Source of the DNA: Nitrococcus mobilis
GTDB lineage: Bacteria > Pseudomonadota > Gammaproteobacteria > Nitrococcales > Nitrococcaceae
Direction: 5' to 3'
DNA length: 39,969 nucleotides
Assembly (NCBI GenBank): GCA_024102725.1
Contig: JAGFJL010000164.1
Location: 1 to 39,969 of the forward strand
Shown in pieces: positions 14,808 to 23,147 of this stretch. The notes below the pieces were generated by a model. It saw only the letters and a program-made list of their open reading frames with translations. It ran no database searches and was not told where the DNA came from. Every line of letters begins with the position of its first letter. Positions within the stretch are counted from its first letter, which is position 1. The translations under genes were made by a program, and so were the position numbers.

Positions 14808-15743
14808 CTATTGCGAGAAATCCGGGAGATCCCGCTCCCAAGGCGGGGGCTCGCCGCAGGCGGCGATCAGATGATCAATGGCCAGACGCACCTTAGTGGG
14901 CACATACCGCGTGGCCGGATAGGCGGCATAGATGGGATCCGGCAATGGCCGCTCGTTCGGCAGCAGCGCTACCAGCTCACCGCGGCGCAAGGCCTCGGCA
15001 ACGATAAACAGCGGGAGCACAATAATGCCGAGGCCGGCGATCGCCGCATCACGCATGGCCTCCCCGTTGTTGAAGGAAACGGTGCTCGGTACCGAAAGCG
15101 AGCGCGGCACACCGTCCGCTGCATCGGCCGCGAACTGCCAGAGCCGGTGGGACTGGAGATTGGAGTAGCCGATGCAACGATGCTGCGGGAGGTCCTCGAT
15201 CCGCTGCGGGCGGCCATGGCGCTCGATGTAGCCGGGGCTCGCGCAGACGATGCGCCGGCTCACGGCGAGCCGCCTCGCCTTCAGCGTGTCACCGGGATCG
15301 CGCGTGATGCGGATAGCCAAATCATAACCCGCCCGGGTGATGTCGAGTATCCGGTCATCGAAATCGAGCGTTACCGACAGCGCGGGATGACGCGCCAGGA
15401 ACGGAAAGAGCATGCGGCCTAGATAAAGCGTGCCGAAAGTCATGGGTGCTGTGATGCGCAGCTCGCCACGCAGCGCCTGCTCACGGGAGGAGACCACCTC
15501 GGCGGCGGCTTCCAGCTCGTGCAGCCCCCCACGCGCTCGGCGATAGAATTCCTCTCCCCGGTCGGAGGGCGTGACCCCGCGGGCCGAGCGGCGCAGCAGT
15601 TCCGTGCCGAGGTTTTGCTCCAGACGGGCAACCCGCTTGCTGAGAATGGACTTGGCGAGCCCGCTGCGCCGCGCCGCCGCGCTGATGGAACCGCTCTCGA
15701 CGACGAGGAGATAAGCTTCGATGTCCACGAGCTGGAAATTCAT
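14808..15743 (-). CDS. LysR-family transcriptional regulator
   Basis: 311 residues from ATG 15743 (an in-frame GTG two codons earlier is possible; neither has a strong ribosome binding site). N-terminal winged HTH in DIEAYLLVVESGSISAAARRSGLAKSILSKRVARLEQNLGTELLRR, then the linker helix and the two-lobed substrate-binding domain (LRGELRITAPMTFGTLYLGRML onward). It resembles the LTTR subgroup (DmlR/AaeR-like) that often controls aromatic or quinone-linked oxidoreductases. It is upstream of and codirectional with the two pirin genes; in many genomes LysR regulators sit beside pirins. The effector is unknown. Confidence 0.93.
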   Translation of the reverse strand: MNFQLVDIEAYLLVVESGSISAAARRSGLAKSILSKRVARLEQNLGTELLRRSARGVTPSDRGEEFYRRARGGLHELEAAAEVVSSREQALRGELRITAPMTFGTLYLGRMLFPFLARHPALSVTLDFDDRILDITRAGYDLAIRITRDPGDTLKARRLAVSRRIVCASPGYIERHGRPQRIEDLPQHRCIGYSNLQSHRLWQFAADAADGVPRSLSVPSTVSFNNGEAMRDAAIAGLGIIVLPLFIVAEALRRGELVALLPNERPLPDPIYAAYPATRYVPTKVRLAIDHLIAACGEPPPWERDLPDFSQ

Positions 15744-15883
15744 CGGCACACCGCTTTAGATACATGCTCTGGCCGAGGTTTTGTGCCGTATGGACCCCTT
15801 CGTACGACTACACGACTATATTCGCAAAGCGGCGACTGCGGGAGGCGAGAGCTGTCACCTCATCGATTGGTGTCTATAGGACT

Positions 15884-17137
15884 TCAACCTAAGGCCGGTG
15901 GTAGCAGCCATAAGATTGCCGCCCCCGCAACAACCGAACCTCCGAACAGGAGAGCAACCTCTACAAAGACTTGGCGGTTTCCCACTAGCCCGACGATGGC
16001 GCCCTTGAACACAAGGTTAGAAAGGGATGCTAGCAGGACCACTCGCCAGGCGATGTCGGCATCGATGCGGCCCTGGGTGTACAATTCGGCCGCGGATAGG
16101 GTTATAGCATCTACGTCCATCAGGCCGCTGATGCCAGCCACCAAATACAATGCGCCGGATCCGAAATAGTCTCTGGTCGCGGCTGCGACGAACAAGATTA
16201 TCGCGTAGAGCGCGCCGAATATCAGTGCCGGTTTGAGTTGCACCGGGTTGTTCGACGATACGTCAAACGCCTCGGATCGGGCGATTCTGACGAACTGGAG
16301 TACACACAAACCGGACATGAAGATAAACATCGCGATGATCGGAAGCGCGACATGCGGCAGCAGCCCAGGCGCCACCACCGTAATCTCAAACAAAACCCGC
16401 GGATAGACGACAGTTGAGGCGATCACGATAACCAATGCGGCAAGTGGTGCCGTGGCGACATTGCTCTTGTTTTGGCGAGCGAAACTCACCGTGGTGGCGG
16501 TGCTCGATATCAATCCACCGAGGATTCCGCCGAGCATCGATCCGGATCGTGGCTTCAAAAACAGATGTACCACAAAGGCACCAACACTGATACCGACGAT
16601 CAAAACGACCATCAACCAAATCTTATAAGGATTTACCACCTCATAGGGGCCGTACGTCTTGTCCGGTAGCAGCGGCAGTATGATCAGCGCCAGGAGCACG
16701 AACTTGGTAATCGCTCGAATCTCTTGATCGCCGATCTGTTTGACGAAATTGTGCAGGGGTTCCTTCCATTGCAACAGCACGGCGATGACACCGGAAAGTA
16801 CGATGCCGATTGCGATCTGATCCAATGCCAGCAACGCTCCCACGACGTACATCGTCAACGCAGCCATCTCGGTAGTTATGCCGGCGCTGCCCAGATTGGC
16901 CTTGATGACAAAGAGATTTCCGACGACCAACATGCCAGCTACTGCGAGCATACCGATCAAAATCGGCCAAGGACCTTGCTCTGTGCTCAATAAACCGGTC
17001 GCCGTACCCAGCAGCGTGATGATCGCAAAGGTTCGAATACCAGCCAGGTCGGGCTTAGCGCGCTCGCGCTGCAACCCGACCAGAAGCCCCAGCCCAAGGG
17101 CCAACCCCAACGCGCGGAAGCTCTCGATTTCACTCAT
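15884..17137 (-). CDS. MgtC/SapB-DUF4010 polytopic membrane protein
   Basis: 417 residues from the ATG at 17137 (MSEIESFRALGLALGLGLLVGLQRERA). The open frame extends 75 codons further upstream, but that extension is charged, proline-rich and unlike the family. Residues 1-130 are the MgtC/SapB-like module, with GLLVGLQRER and the arginine-rich loop GIRTFAIITLLG. The rest is DUF4010, with about ten further hydrophobic helices and the conserved GGLISSTATTVSFAR near the middle and SGLMDVDAITLSAAEL near the end. It is an inner-membrane protein. MgtC proteins affect Mg and membrane-potential homeostasis, but the role of the DUF4010 form is not established. Codirectional with LysR, 140 bases upstream of it; possibly a separate unit. 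Confidence 0.9.
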   Translation of the reverse strand: MSEIESFRALGLALGLGLLVGLQRERAKPDLAGIRTFAIITLLGTATGLLSTEQGPWPILIGMLAVAGMLVVGNLFVIKANLGSAGITTEMAALTMYVVGALLALDQIAIGIVLSGVIAVLLQWKEPLHNFVKQIGDQEIRAITKFVLLALIILPLLPDKTYGPYEVVNPYKIWLMVVLIVGISVGAFVVHLFLKPRSGSMLGGILGGLISSTATTVSFARQNKSNVATAPLAALVIVIASTVVYPRVLFEITVVAPGLLPHVALPIIAMFIFMSGLCVLQFVRIARSEAFDVSSNNPVQLKPALIFGALYAIILFVAAATRDYFGSGALYLVAGISGLMDVDAITLSAAELYTQGRIDADIAWRVVLLASLSNLVFKGAIVGLVGNRQVFVEVALLFGGSVVAGAAILWLLPPALG

Positions 17138-17662
17138 GCTTCGATCTCTATGCTCCTTGCAACAACGCACGGCAAGGTTGTCATCGGCGCCACCACGGCT
17201 TGATCCGGTTGCCAACTCTCGGTTGGGATGGGTCGTGTTTTCCCCAGCTGCACGAATTCGGCCCGCCGCCGGGCGACGCCTGGGAATTGCGCGCAGCGTG
17301 GACGCTGCGGCTGTGATGTTTGCCGAGGCACGCCGCATACCCCGGCCGGTGATCGGCCTCATCGACGGGGGAAACGCTCCGTGCCCGCGCTAACTGACAC
17401 ATTAGGCGGAGGAGGTATTCTTATGGAGAGAAGCCACCTTTTTCCCGGTCAACAATGGAGCACAGTGGCTTAAAAAACGGGCTTTAACATCCATACCTGG
17501 GGACGAACACGGGCGCATCCGCTACCCGAGACCCGGCCAATAAAAGCCTAGCGGCCGGGGCACGGCCAGTGTGCGTTTGTCGTAGTTTGCGCCGGCATAC
17601 AAAACGAGCCGAGCACACCTCGCCTTGAGCCATTCTGATTTTGGCAACGCTGGAGATAAAAT
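17138..17662. other. 525-base gap upstream of DUF4010 and ZIP genes
   Basis: No large gene is convincing. It must contain the divergent promoters of the DUF4010 (minus) and ZIP (plus) genes. It also holds a 16-codon ORF with a strong ribosome binding site (17423-17473) and, further right, a GC-rich inverted repeat CCCGGCC (from about 17530) with GGCCGGG some 14 bases on, about 100 bases before the ZIP start. That arrangement could be a leader region for the metal transporter. No known metal riboswitch or Zur box was recognised. Confidence 0.35.
17423..17473 (+). CDS. 16-codon ORF with strong ribosome binding site (possible leader peptide)
   Basis: Reads MERSHLFPGQQWSTVA and stops. A GGAGGAGGT motif ends six bases upstream of the ATG, stronger than that of any annotated gene nearby. 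It lies 190 bases before the ZIP transporter on the same strand, with a GC-rich inverted repeat in between. This would suit a translated leader controlling the transporter, or a small protein. It could also be fortuitous. Confidence 0.35.
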   Translation: MERSHLFPGQQWSTVA

Positions 17663-18397
17663 GTGGACAATCCATTCTGGATAGCCCTGGCTACCAGCAG
17701 CCTTGCCGCCCTTGTCACATCCCTCGGCATCTATACGATACGAAAATACGCCGACTGGGGACATCGGAATACCACGTATTTCATTTGCTTCGCGGCCGGC
17801 GTGCTTATAGCGGCGTCCTTTCTGCACATCATCCCGAAATCCTTTTCCATGAATCCGCGCGCACCGTTGTGGCTGCTCGCCGGGTTCCTTGGACTGCATT
17901 TATTCAATCGCTTCATCACGGCATTCGTCTGCGAGCGCGACCCCGATAAGAAAGACTATACAATCGGCGTAATACCCATGCTCGGCATCGGCTTCCACTC
18001 CTTGATTGACGGATGCATCTATTCCATCACCTTCACTGTCAGCATTCTTATGGGATATTTGGCGACCCTGGGCATGGTCCTGCACGAGTTCCCCGAAGGC
18101 ATCATCACATATCTGCTGCTCGTACGCGGCGGCTTCGCTCAGCGTCAGGCCACGATCCTCGCCTTCCTAGCCGCGGCAGCGACCACGCCCATAGGCATGC
18201 TGGTCTCTTATCCTATGATCACTTCGATCGACCAGCACAGGCTGGGGGCTTTACTCTCGCTGTCAGCCGGTACCCTGGTATATGTTGGGGCCACTCATCT
18301 GCTGCCCAGAGCCGAGCAGGAACACAAAAAATACAGCTTGGTTGCCTTGGCCGGCGGCGTGCTCGTCACACTGGTTATCGTCGCATCGAAGAGTTGA
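17663..18397 (+). CDS. ZIP family divalent metal transporter
   Basis: 244 residues with about eight hydrophobic helices. The start is GTG at 17663 (reads MDNPFWIALATSSLAALVTSLG), with GGAGAT seven bases upstream; an overlapping ATG is in another frame. The metal-path motifs of the ZIP family are both present: HSLIDGCIYSITF starting at His112 in TM4 and HEFPEGIITYLLLVRGG starting at His141 in TM5. The His-x-x-x-Asp and His-Glu-x-Pro-Glu patterns form the binuclear centre in family members. It imports, or in the GufA-like branch possibly exports, Zn or related ions through the inner membrane. A TetR gene follows 47 bases later and may be cotranscribed. Confidence 0.92.
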   Translation: MDNPFWIALATSSLAALVTSLGIYTIRKYADWGHRNTTYFICFAAGVLIAASFLHIIPKSFSMNPRAPLWLLAGFLGLHLFNRFITAFVCERDPDKKDYTIGVIPMLGIGFHSLIDGCIYSITFTVSILMGYLATLGMVLHEFPEGIITYLLLVRGGFAQRQATILAFLAAAATTPIGMLVSYPMITSIDQHRLGALLSLSAGTLVYVGATHLLPRAEQEHKKYSLVALAGGVLVTLVIVASKS

Positions 18398-18444
18398 TTC
18401 ACTATAGTCAGGACAAAAGGAGAATCTCAAACGGGGCAAGCTGC

Positions 18445-19131
18445 ATGACAAGACCGCCGGAAAACACGGCTCCTTATCCCGCCACGCTCGATCAGCGCAT
18501 ACTGGATGCCGCCCTCACCCTGGCGGAAGACATCGGTTGGGAGGCGGTCCGGCTCATCGATGTGGCCGATGCACTCGACATCGGCCTCGACGATATCCGC
18601 CGCCACTACCGGGAGAAAGAAGCCATCGCCGAGGCCTGGTTCGACCGGGCGGATGCAGTAATGCTGCAAGCGGCGGCCAGCGAACAGACCAAACCTCTGC
18701 CGGAGCTCGAACGTGTCGAGGACTGCATCATCGCCTGGCTCGGCGCGCTCGACAGGCACCGGCGCGTGACCCGCGAGATCATCCTCAACAAGCTGGAGCC
18801 GGGCCATCTGCATGTCCAAATCCCCGCCGTGCTTCGCATCAGTCGCACGGTTCAGTGGGTACGGGAGGCCTGCGGCCGCCCGCAAACCTTTGTGCTACGG
18901 GCGCTCGACGAAAGCGTCCTGACCACGCTGTTCGTCACGACTTTCGCGTACTGGCTCCTGGACCCACGTGGCGATCTCCAGACCACCCAGCGCTTCCTGC
19001 ACCGCCTGCTCCGGCTGGCGGCCGCCTTCGGCCGGCTACCGCCCCTGCCCCGGTTGTTACGCTCGCTCGATGCGCGCGCCGGTGCGGCGGTACCCCGCCG
19101 GCGCGGGGGTTTGCTAGAACACAAGCCGTGA
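18445..19131 (+). CDS. TetR-family transcriptional regulator
   Basis: 228 residues. The HTH occupies about residues 14-60: LDQRILDAALTLAEDIGWEAVRLIDVADALDIGLDDIRRHYREKEAIAEAWFDRAD, a standard TetR N-terminus. The C-terminal ligand domain is helical and ends in an Arg/Pro-rich tail (LDARAGAAVPRRRGGLLEHKP). It resembles the COQ9/TetR-like proteins in its FVLRALDESVLTTLFVTTFAYWLLD stretch. Start ATG 18445 has no close ribosome binding site; an AGGAG lies about 27 bases upstream, so it may rely on coupling to the ZIP gene. Its target may be the neighbouring ZIP or YdjM-like gene (inference). Confidence 0.82.
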   Translation: MTRPPENTAPYPATLDQRILDAALTLAEDIGWEAVRLIDVADALDIGLDDIRRHYREKEAIAEAWFDRADAVMLQAAASEQTKPLPELERVEDCIIAWLGALDRHRRVTREIILNKLEPGHLHVQIPAVLRISRTVQWVREACGRPQTFVLRALDESVLTTLFVTTFAYWLLDPRGDLQTTQRFLHRLLRLAAAFGRLPPLPRLLRSLDARAGAAVPRRRGGLLEHKP

Positions 19132-19135
19132 TGCC

Positions 19136-20224
19136 ATGGATACCGCGACGCATGCGCTGCTGGGGGCGTTGGTCACCCGCGCCGTCTCCGCCTCGGCTAC
19201 CGGCACCAGCCCAACGCGGCACGGCTGGATCGGCGCGGTGGCCGCCGCCTTTCCCGACATCGACTACCTGACCTACTGGATCGACCCCCTGGCCTTCCTC
19301 GCCCAATGGCACCGCGGGCCGACGCACTCGCTGGTATTGCTGCCGCTGTGGGCCACCCTGCTCGGAGCGCTGTTGGCCTGGATGTTCGCCGTGCCGCGGA
19401 CCGCCGCGATCGCCTTGGCGGCATTGGCCATTGCCTCGCACATCGGCGCCGACCTGCTGACTTCCTATGGTGTCCACTTGCTTGCCCCGTTGTCGAACTG
19501 GCATCCCGCGCTCGATTTCAGCTTCGTCGTCGACGCACTCTTCACCGGCGTGGTCATTCTGGGGCTTCTCGCCTCCGCGCGCTGGCGCCCGCAGGCCGGC
19601 GCCAGCGTCGGCCTGCTCGTATTAGTCCTCTACATTGCCACCCAGGCCTGGCTAAAAAGCGCGGCCGAAACGCTTGCCTTGATTCACGCCCCCACGCCCA
19701 CAACGGCCGAGCACGCTTTTCACGCTCTGCCCATGGCGCCGCTGCCGGTGTACTGGAAAGTGATCACCGTGCGTGATGAGTACTACGCGGAAGCTTACCT
19801 CGTGCTTATGCCCGCGCTGCACGAACGGCTGCGCCGACTCCCGGGCGTGGCGGCGTTGATCCGCCCTTATCAGGCCCCCTCGCGACTGGTCTGGCGGGAA
19901 CACGTAACGCCCCCCGCCTCGCCCTCGGCAGCGGTCCGACAGGTGTGGCGCCACCCGGAGATGGCGCCGTTTCGGCGGTTTGCACGCTACCCCGTGGTTT
20001 ATCGTGACGAGCTACGGGGCGCGCAGCGGTGCGTGTGGTTCACCGATCTGCGCTACGTGTTCCCCGGGCTGCCGCCGCCGTTTCGCTACGGGATGTGCCG
20101 CCATTCACACTCGCAGGCGTGGCACCCCTACCGCTTGCGCTGGTTTACAGTGGATGCTCGCGTGCCGCTAAACTCAAGGGATGAGCGCAACCCCATCTTG
20201 CAAAAGGGGTTCGATCCGCATTGA
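19136..20224 (+). CDS. YdjM/DUF457-type membrane-bound metal-dependent hydrolase
   Basis: 362 residues. The N-terminal MDTATHALLGALVTRA, then FPDIDYLTYWIDPLAF, HRGPTHSLVLLPLW (about residues 59-72) and ASHIGADLLTSYGVHLLAPLS are the His/Asp motifs of the YdjM/YfhO-like family (Pfam DUF457/YdjM), spaced between hydrophobic helices. Residues 1-185 are the membrane part with about five helices. The C-terminal half (about 190-362) is soluble, rich in Trp/Tyr, and typical of the longer proteobacterial members. Family enzymatic activity is presumed from the conserved histidines. It begins 4 bases after the TetR stop, so the two are cotranscribed. The last ten codons (RDERNPILQKGFDPH) look non-homologous and may be read-through. 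Confidence 0.85.
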   Translation: MDTATHALLGALVTRAVSASATGTSPTRHGWIGAVAAAFPDIDYLTYWIDPLAFLAQWHRGPTHSLVLLPLWATLLGALLAWMFAVPRTAAIALAALAIASHIGADLLTSYGVHLLAPLSNWHPALDFSFVVDALFTGVVILGLLASARWRPQAGASVGLLVLVLYIATQAWLKSAAETLALIHAPTPTTAEHAFHALPMAPLPVYWKVITVRDEYYAEAYLVLMPALHERLRRLPGVAALIRPYQAPSRLVWREHVTPPASPSAAVRQVWRHPEMAPFRRFARYPVVYRDELRGAQRCVWFTDLRYVFPGLPPPFRYGMCRHSHSQAWHPYRLRWFTVDARVPLNSRDERNPILQKGFDPH

Positions 20225-20460
20225 TATCGGCTCTTTAGGAACGGAAATATTGCCTGCTCGCCGGCCGGCACTGGTGAGAGAATAACCCCGCTGGCACGGC
20301 GGCGTTCCCCGAGGCGAAACATCGAGTTCGCTGAACGCGATCTAGCCGAACCACCCTCGCGTGCCTACGCTGTAAGCAACGATCTTAACGCGGCCGTCAC
20401 GGATCGAGCTGAGGGTTACCGCCTTGCTGAACGCAAACTGAAACGGGAGATTGAACGATC

Positions 20461-21102
20461 ATGGCAAAGCTCTACACCATGCCCGGCACCTGTGCACTGG
20501 CACCCAATATCGCCATCGCTTGGCTCGCTGCACCGATCGAAATTCACAACCTGGCCTATGGTGACCACAAAAAGGACGACTACCTCGCCATCAACCCCAA
20601 GGGTAAGGTGCCGGCGCTTCAGTTCGATGACGGCGATGTGCTGACCGAGGCCGCCGCAATCCTCGCCTATATCGGCGCCGCCTATGGCAACGAGGATTAT
20701 GCGCGCGATAAGCGACTCGGCCGGAAGGAAGCGGAGGCGTTGAGCTATATGACCTCGGAAGTCCACGCGGACTACGGTCCCCACTTCGCGGCGCAGCGCT
20801 TCGCGGACAGCGAGGCCGCCCAGCAAGAAGTCAAGAACAAGGCCTACGGCAAACTGGCGCAGCATTACGAGCGAATGAACGCTGTTCTAAAAAACAGCGG
20901 CACCGACTGGTACTTGGGCGAACAAAGCTTTGCCGATGCGTATCTGTACGTGCTGTGCCGCTGGATCGAGCAGACCCCGCTGTCGATCGACGACTATCCG
21001 GCCCTCAAGGCGCATCGCCAACGCATGGAGGCGAACGAAGGCGTCAAGATCGCACTCAAGCGTCAGGGCATGGAGCCGATCAGGGAAACCAAATCGGCGT
21101 AG
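20461..21102 (+). CDS. Glutathione S-transferase
   Basis: 213 residues. Thioredoxin-fold N-domain (1-80): MAKLYTMPGTCALAPNIAIAW, with Cys11 at the position of the catalytic Cys10 of beta-class enzymes, the cis-proline in KGKVPALQ (near residue 51) and the glutathione-contact motif LTEAAAILAYI. The all-helical C-domain (90-205) carries the N-capping motif SFADAYLYVLCRW. Beta-class GST is the best fit. It conjugates or reduces with glutathione in the cytoplasm. Start ATG 20461 has GGGAGA upstream. Monocistronic; it converges on the acetolactate synthase-like gene, with 93 bases between stops and no obvious terminator hairpin. Confidence 0.93.
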   Translation: MAKLYTMPGTCALAPNIAIAWLAAPIEIHNLAYGDHKKDDYLAINPKGKVPALQFDDGDVLTEAAAILAYIGAAYGNEDYARDKRLGRKEAEALSYMTSEVHADYGPHFAAQRFADSEAAQQEVKNKAYGKLAQHYERMNAVLKNSGTDWYLGEQSFADAYLYVLCRWIEQTPLSIDDYPALKAHRQRMEANEGVKIALKRQGMEPIRETKSA

Positions 21103-21195
21103 CCGGCTGCGGCGCATAAACCAGACCGCCTTGGTCCAAGCAGGGCTGCGGGGTACGTACCGGCCACCGTCACGGGCGAACTGCAATACCGCGCC

Positions 21196-22845
21196 TCAGA
21201 TCGAGCAACGGATCTCGCCGAGGCGGCGGGTGAGCAAGCGGTTTTCGCGATAGTCGATCGGGATGACGATCAGCGACGGACCGCGGTGGGCAAGCGCGGC
21301 GTCGATCGCCGAGCGCAGCTTTTGGGCGTCGGCGACATACTGCCCCTGCCAGCCGAAGCTCGCGGCGAGTTTCAACCAGTCCGGGTTACCGAAGGCGAGG
21401 TCGGTGTGGCGGCCGAACTCATCCTCCTGCTTCCAGGAGATCAGCCCATAGCCGCCGTCCTCCCAGACCATCAGCGTAATATCCGCATCGAGCCGACGGG
21501 CGGTCTCCATCTCCTGGACGTTCATCAAAAAATCACCGTCACCGGCAATGCCGAAGATCCGGCGTTCCGGGTAGACGAGATGAGCACCGATCGCCCCCGG
21601 CAAGGGCATGCCCATCGAGCAAAACCCGTTGGGGATCAGACAGGTGTTGGGCTCGTAGCAGTGATAGTAGCGGGCGATCCACATTTTGTGGGCGCCGACC
21701 CCGGAGAGCAGGATGTCCTGCTCGCCAAGCGCCTGGCGAACATCCCAAATCGCCTTTTGCGGGCGGATCACCCCCTCGGTGTCATCCTCGGCGTGCAGCG
21801 CGAAGTCCTCCTGCATGCGCTGGCGGGTGCGGCGCTGCATGTCGAGCTCGTAGCCGGGCAGCTCACGGGTCACGACGCGTTCATTGAGCGCCCAAAGCGC
21901 GTGGGCGATGTCGCCCGCCAACTCAACCTGGGGGTGATATTGCCGATCGATGCCGGCCGGTGTGAAATCGATATGGAGAATCGTCTTGTCGCCTTGCGGA
22001 TTCCACAAGCGCGGCGGGTATTCCACCAAATCGTAGCCCACCGTGATCACCAAATCGGCCTGATCGAGGGCGTAGCTGACGTAATCTTTTTGTTGCAAGC
22101 CGATGGTGAACAAGCAGTAATCGGCATCGAGACGGACACTGCCCTTGCCCATGAAGGTGCACATGACGCCGATGCCGGTGTGCTCGCAAAAACGGCGCAA
22201 CTGGCGGCTGGCGCGTTTGCGAATGGCACCGTTGCCGGCAATGATGATCGGGCTCCGGGCCTGGCGCAGCAACTCGAAAGCCTGATCCGTCACCTTGTCG
22301 TCCGGGCCCGGCCGGCGGAAACGGCGCGGTTCCATGGGAGGGTATGCCGAGTCGAGCTTGGCGATGTCCTCGGCGAGCTCGATATGCACCGCCCCCGGTT
22401 TCTCGGCGCGGGCGGTGCGTACGGCCCGGCGCACCACTTCGGGGATGTTGTCCGGATGCCGCACGGCATGTGCCCATTTGGTCACCGGCGCGTACATGCT
22501 CACCACGTCCATGATCTGATGGCTCTCCTTGTGCTGCCGGGTGGTGGCCCCTTGGCCGGTCAGCACGAGCATCGGCGCGTGGTCCATGTTGGCGTCGGCC
22601 ACGGCGGTGATCAGGTTGGTCGCCCCCGGCCCCAGCGTGCCCAAACATACAGCCGGGTTGCCGGTCAAACGCCCGAAGGCTTCCGCCATGAACGCCGCCC
22701 CTTGTTCATGGCGCGCCAGCACGAAGCGGATGTTCGACTCCTGCAGCGCGAGCATGACATCGGCGTTCTCCTCCCCCGGCACGCCAAAGACATGGGTAAT
22801 ACCCTCGCGCTCCAGGCATTGCACGAGCCGATCGGAGGCTTTCAT
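21196..22845 (-). CDS. Acetolactate synthase-like ThDP-dependent enzyme
   Basis: 549 residues with three domains: PYR (1-165) carrying the catalytic Glu47 in RHEQGAAFMAEAFGRLTG, the central FAD/DHS-like domain (about 185-320), and PP (about 365-540) with the ThDP-Mg motif GDGDFLMNVQEMETARRLDADITLMVWEDG. The sequence GPGATNLITAVADANMDHAPMLVLTGQ is typical of the family. It is closest in style to catabolic, valine-insensitive AlsS-type enzymes (WEDGGYGLISWKQ). No regulatory small subunit (ilvH/ilvN) is adjacent, supporting a role outside branched-chain biosynthesis. Other options in the family are oxalyl-CoA decarboxylase-like or sulfoacetaldehyde-type enzymes. Starts at ATG 22845. Confidence 0.88.
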   Translation of the reverse strand: MKASDRLVQCLEREGITHVFGVPGEENADVMLALQESNIRFVLARHEQGAAFMAEAFGRLTGNPAVCLGTLGPGATNLITAVADANMDHAPMLVLTGQGATTRQHKESHQIMDVVSMYAPVTKWAHAVRHPDNIPEVVRRAVRTARAEKPGAVHIELAEDIAKLDSAYPPMEPRRFRRPGPDDKVTDQAFELLRQARSPIIIAGNGAIRKRASRQLRRFCEHTGIGVMCTFMGKGSVRLDADYCLFTIGLQQKDYVSYALDQADLVITVGYDLVEYPPRLWNPQGDKTILHIDFTPAGIDRQYHPQVELAGDIAHALWALNERVVTRELPGYELDMQRRTRQRMQEDFALHAEDDTEGVIRPQKAIWDVRQALGEQDILLSGVGAHKMWIARYYHCYEPNTCLIPNGFCSMGMPLPGAIGAHLVYPERRIFGIAGDGDFLMNVQEMETARRLDADITLMVWEDGGYGLISWKQEDEFGRHTDLAFGNPDWLKLAASFGWQGQYVADAQKLRSAIDAALAHRGPSLIVIPIDYRENRLLTRRLGEIRCSI

Positions 22846-23147
22846 CGCTTTTTCACTCCCTTTCTTGCGGTATCGGGCTCAAATTATGGGTTTATTTTTG
22901 ACCACATAGTGCTGATACGCCCCCAGCGCGCGCTCGCGCCCCCGCTTGAGTTCGATCAGCGGCACCTCTCAGGGTATTTTTGCATCGGATCAAATCCCCA
23001 GCGACACGGACAGGCATCGAAATAAGCCAACGCCGCCCCACCCGGATCATCGCCTACGAGCTCGGTCACGTATTCGCTAGGCCCTCTTGATTGCCCGCCG
23101 GTCTGCGCCGACAATCCGCCCGATGGGTTTGGCATATAGACCGTGCC
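22846..23147 (-). other. 302-base gap between truD and the ThDP enzyme gene
   Basis: Carries a short minus-strand frame with clustered cysteines (22956-23114, listed separately), followed by another 28-codon frame (GTG near 22965 to 22880) reading MPLIELKRGRERALGAYQ. Neither is recognised. The two overlap by a few bases, so they might be one small gene broken by a frameshift. Otherwise the region should contain the promoter for the ThDP enzyme gene. Confidence 0.3.
22956..23114 (-). CDS. Small 52-codon ORF with C-terminal cysteine cluster
   Basis: From a TTG at 23114 it reads MSAQTGGQSRGPSEYVTEL and ends in DACPCRWGFDPMQKYPERCR. The four-cysteine/aromatic tail (CPC, then C near the end) could bind metal. 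It begins 34 bases after the TruD stop on the same strand, as a downstream operon gene would. No clear ribosome binding site is present and I know no family with this tail, so it may be spurious. Confidence 0.22.
   Translation of the reverse strand: MSAQTGGQSRGPSEYVTELVGDDPGGAALAYFDACPCRWGFDPMQKYPERCR

Noticed and set aside
17138..17362. 75-codon N-terminal extension of the DUF4010 protein
   Set aside because: Arg/Pro-rich and unlike MgtC family starts; the ATG at 17137 gives the canonical N-terminus.
17474..17660. tRNA- or riboswitch-like fold before the ZIP gene
   Set aside because: The GC-rich inverted repeat is simple, without the conserved TTCGA loop of tRNAs or the core of a known metal riboswitch.
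21286..23025. 579-codon plus-strand open frame opposite the ThDP enzyme gene
   Set aside because: A high-GC shadow frame; the minus-strand protein has complete ThDP motifs and normal family length.
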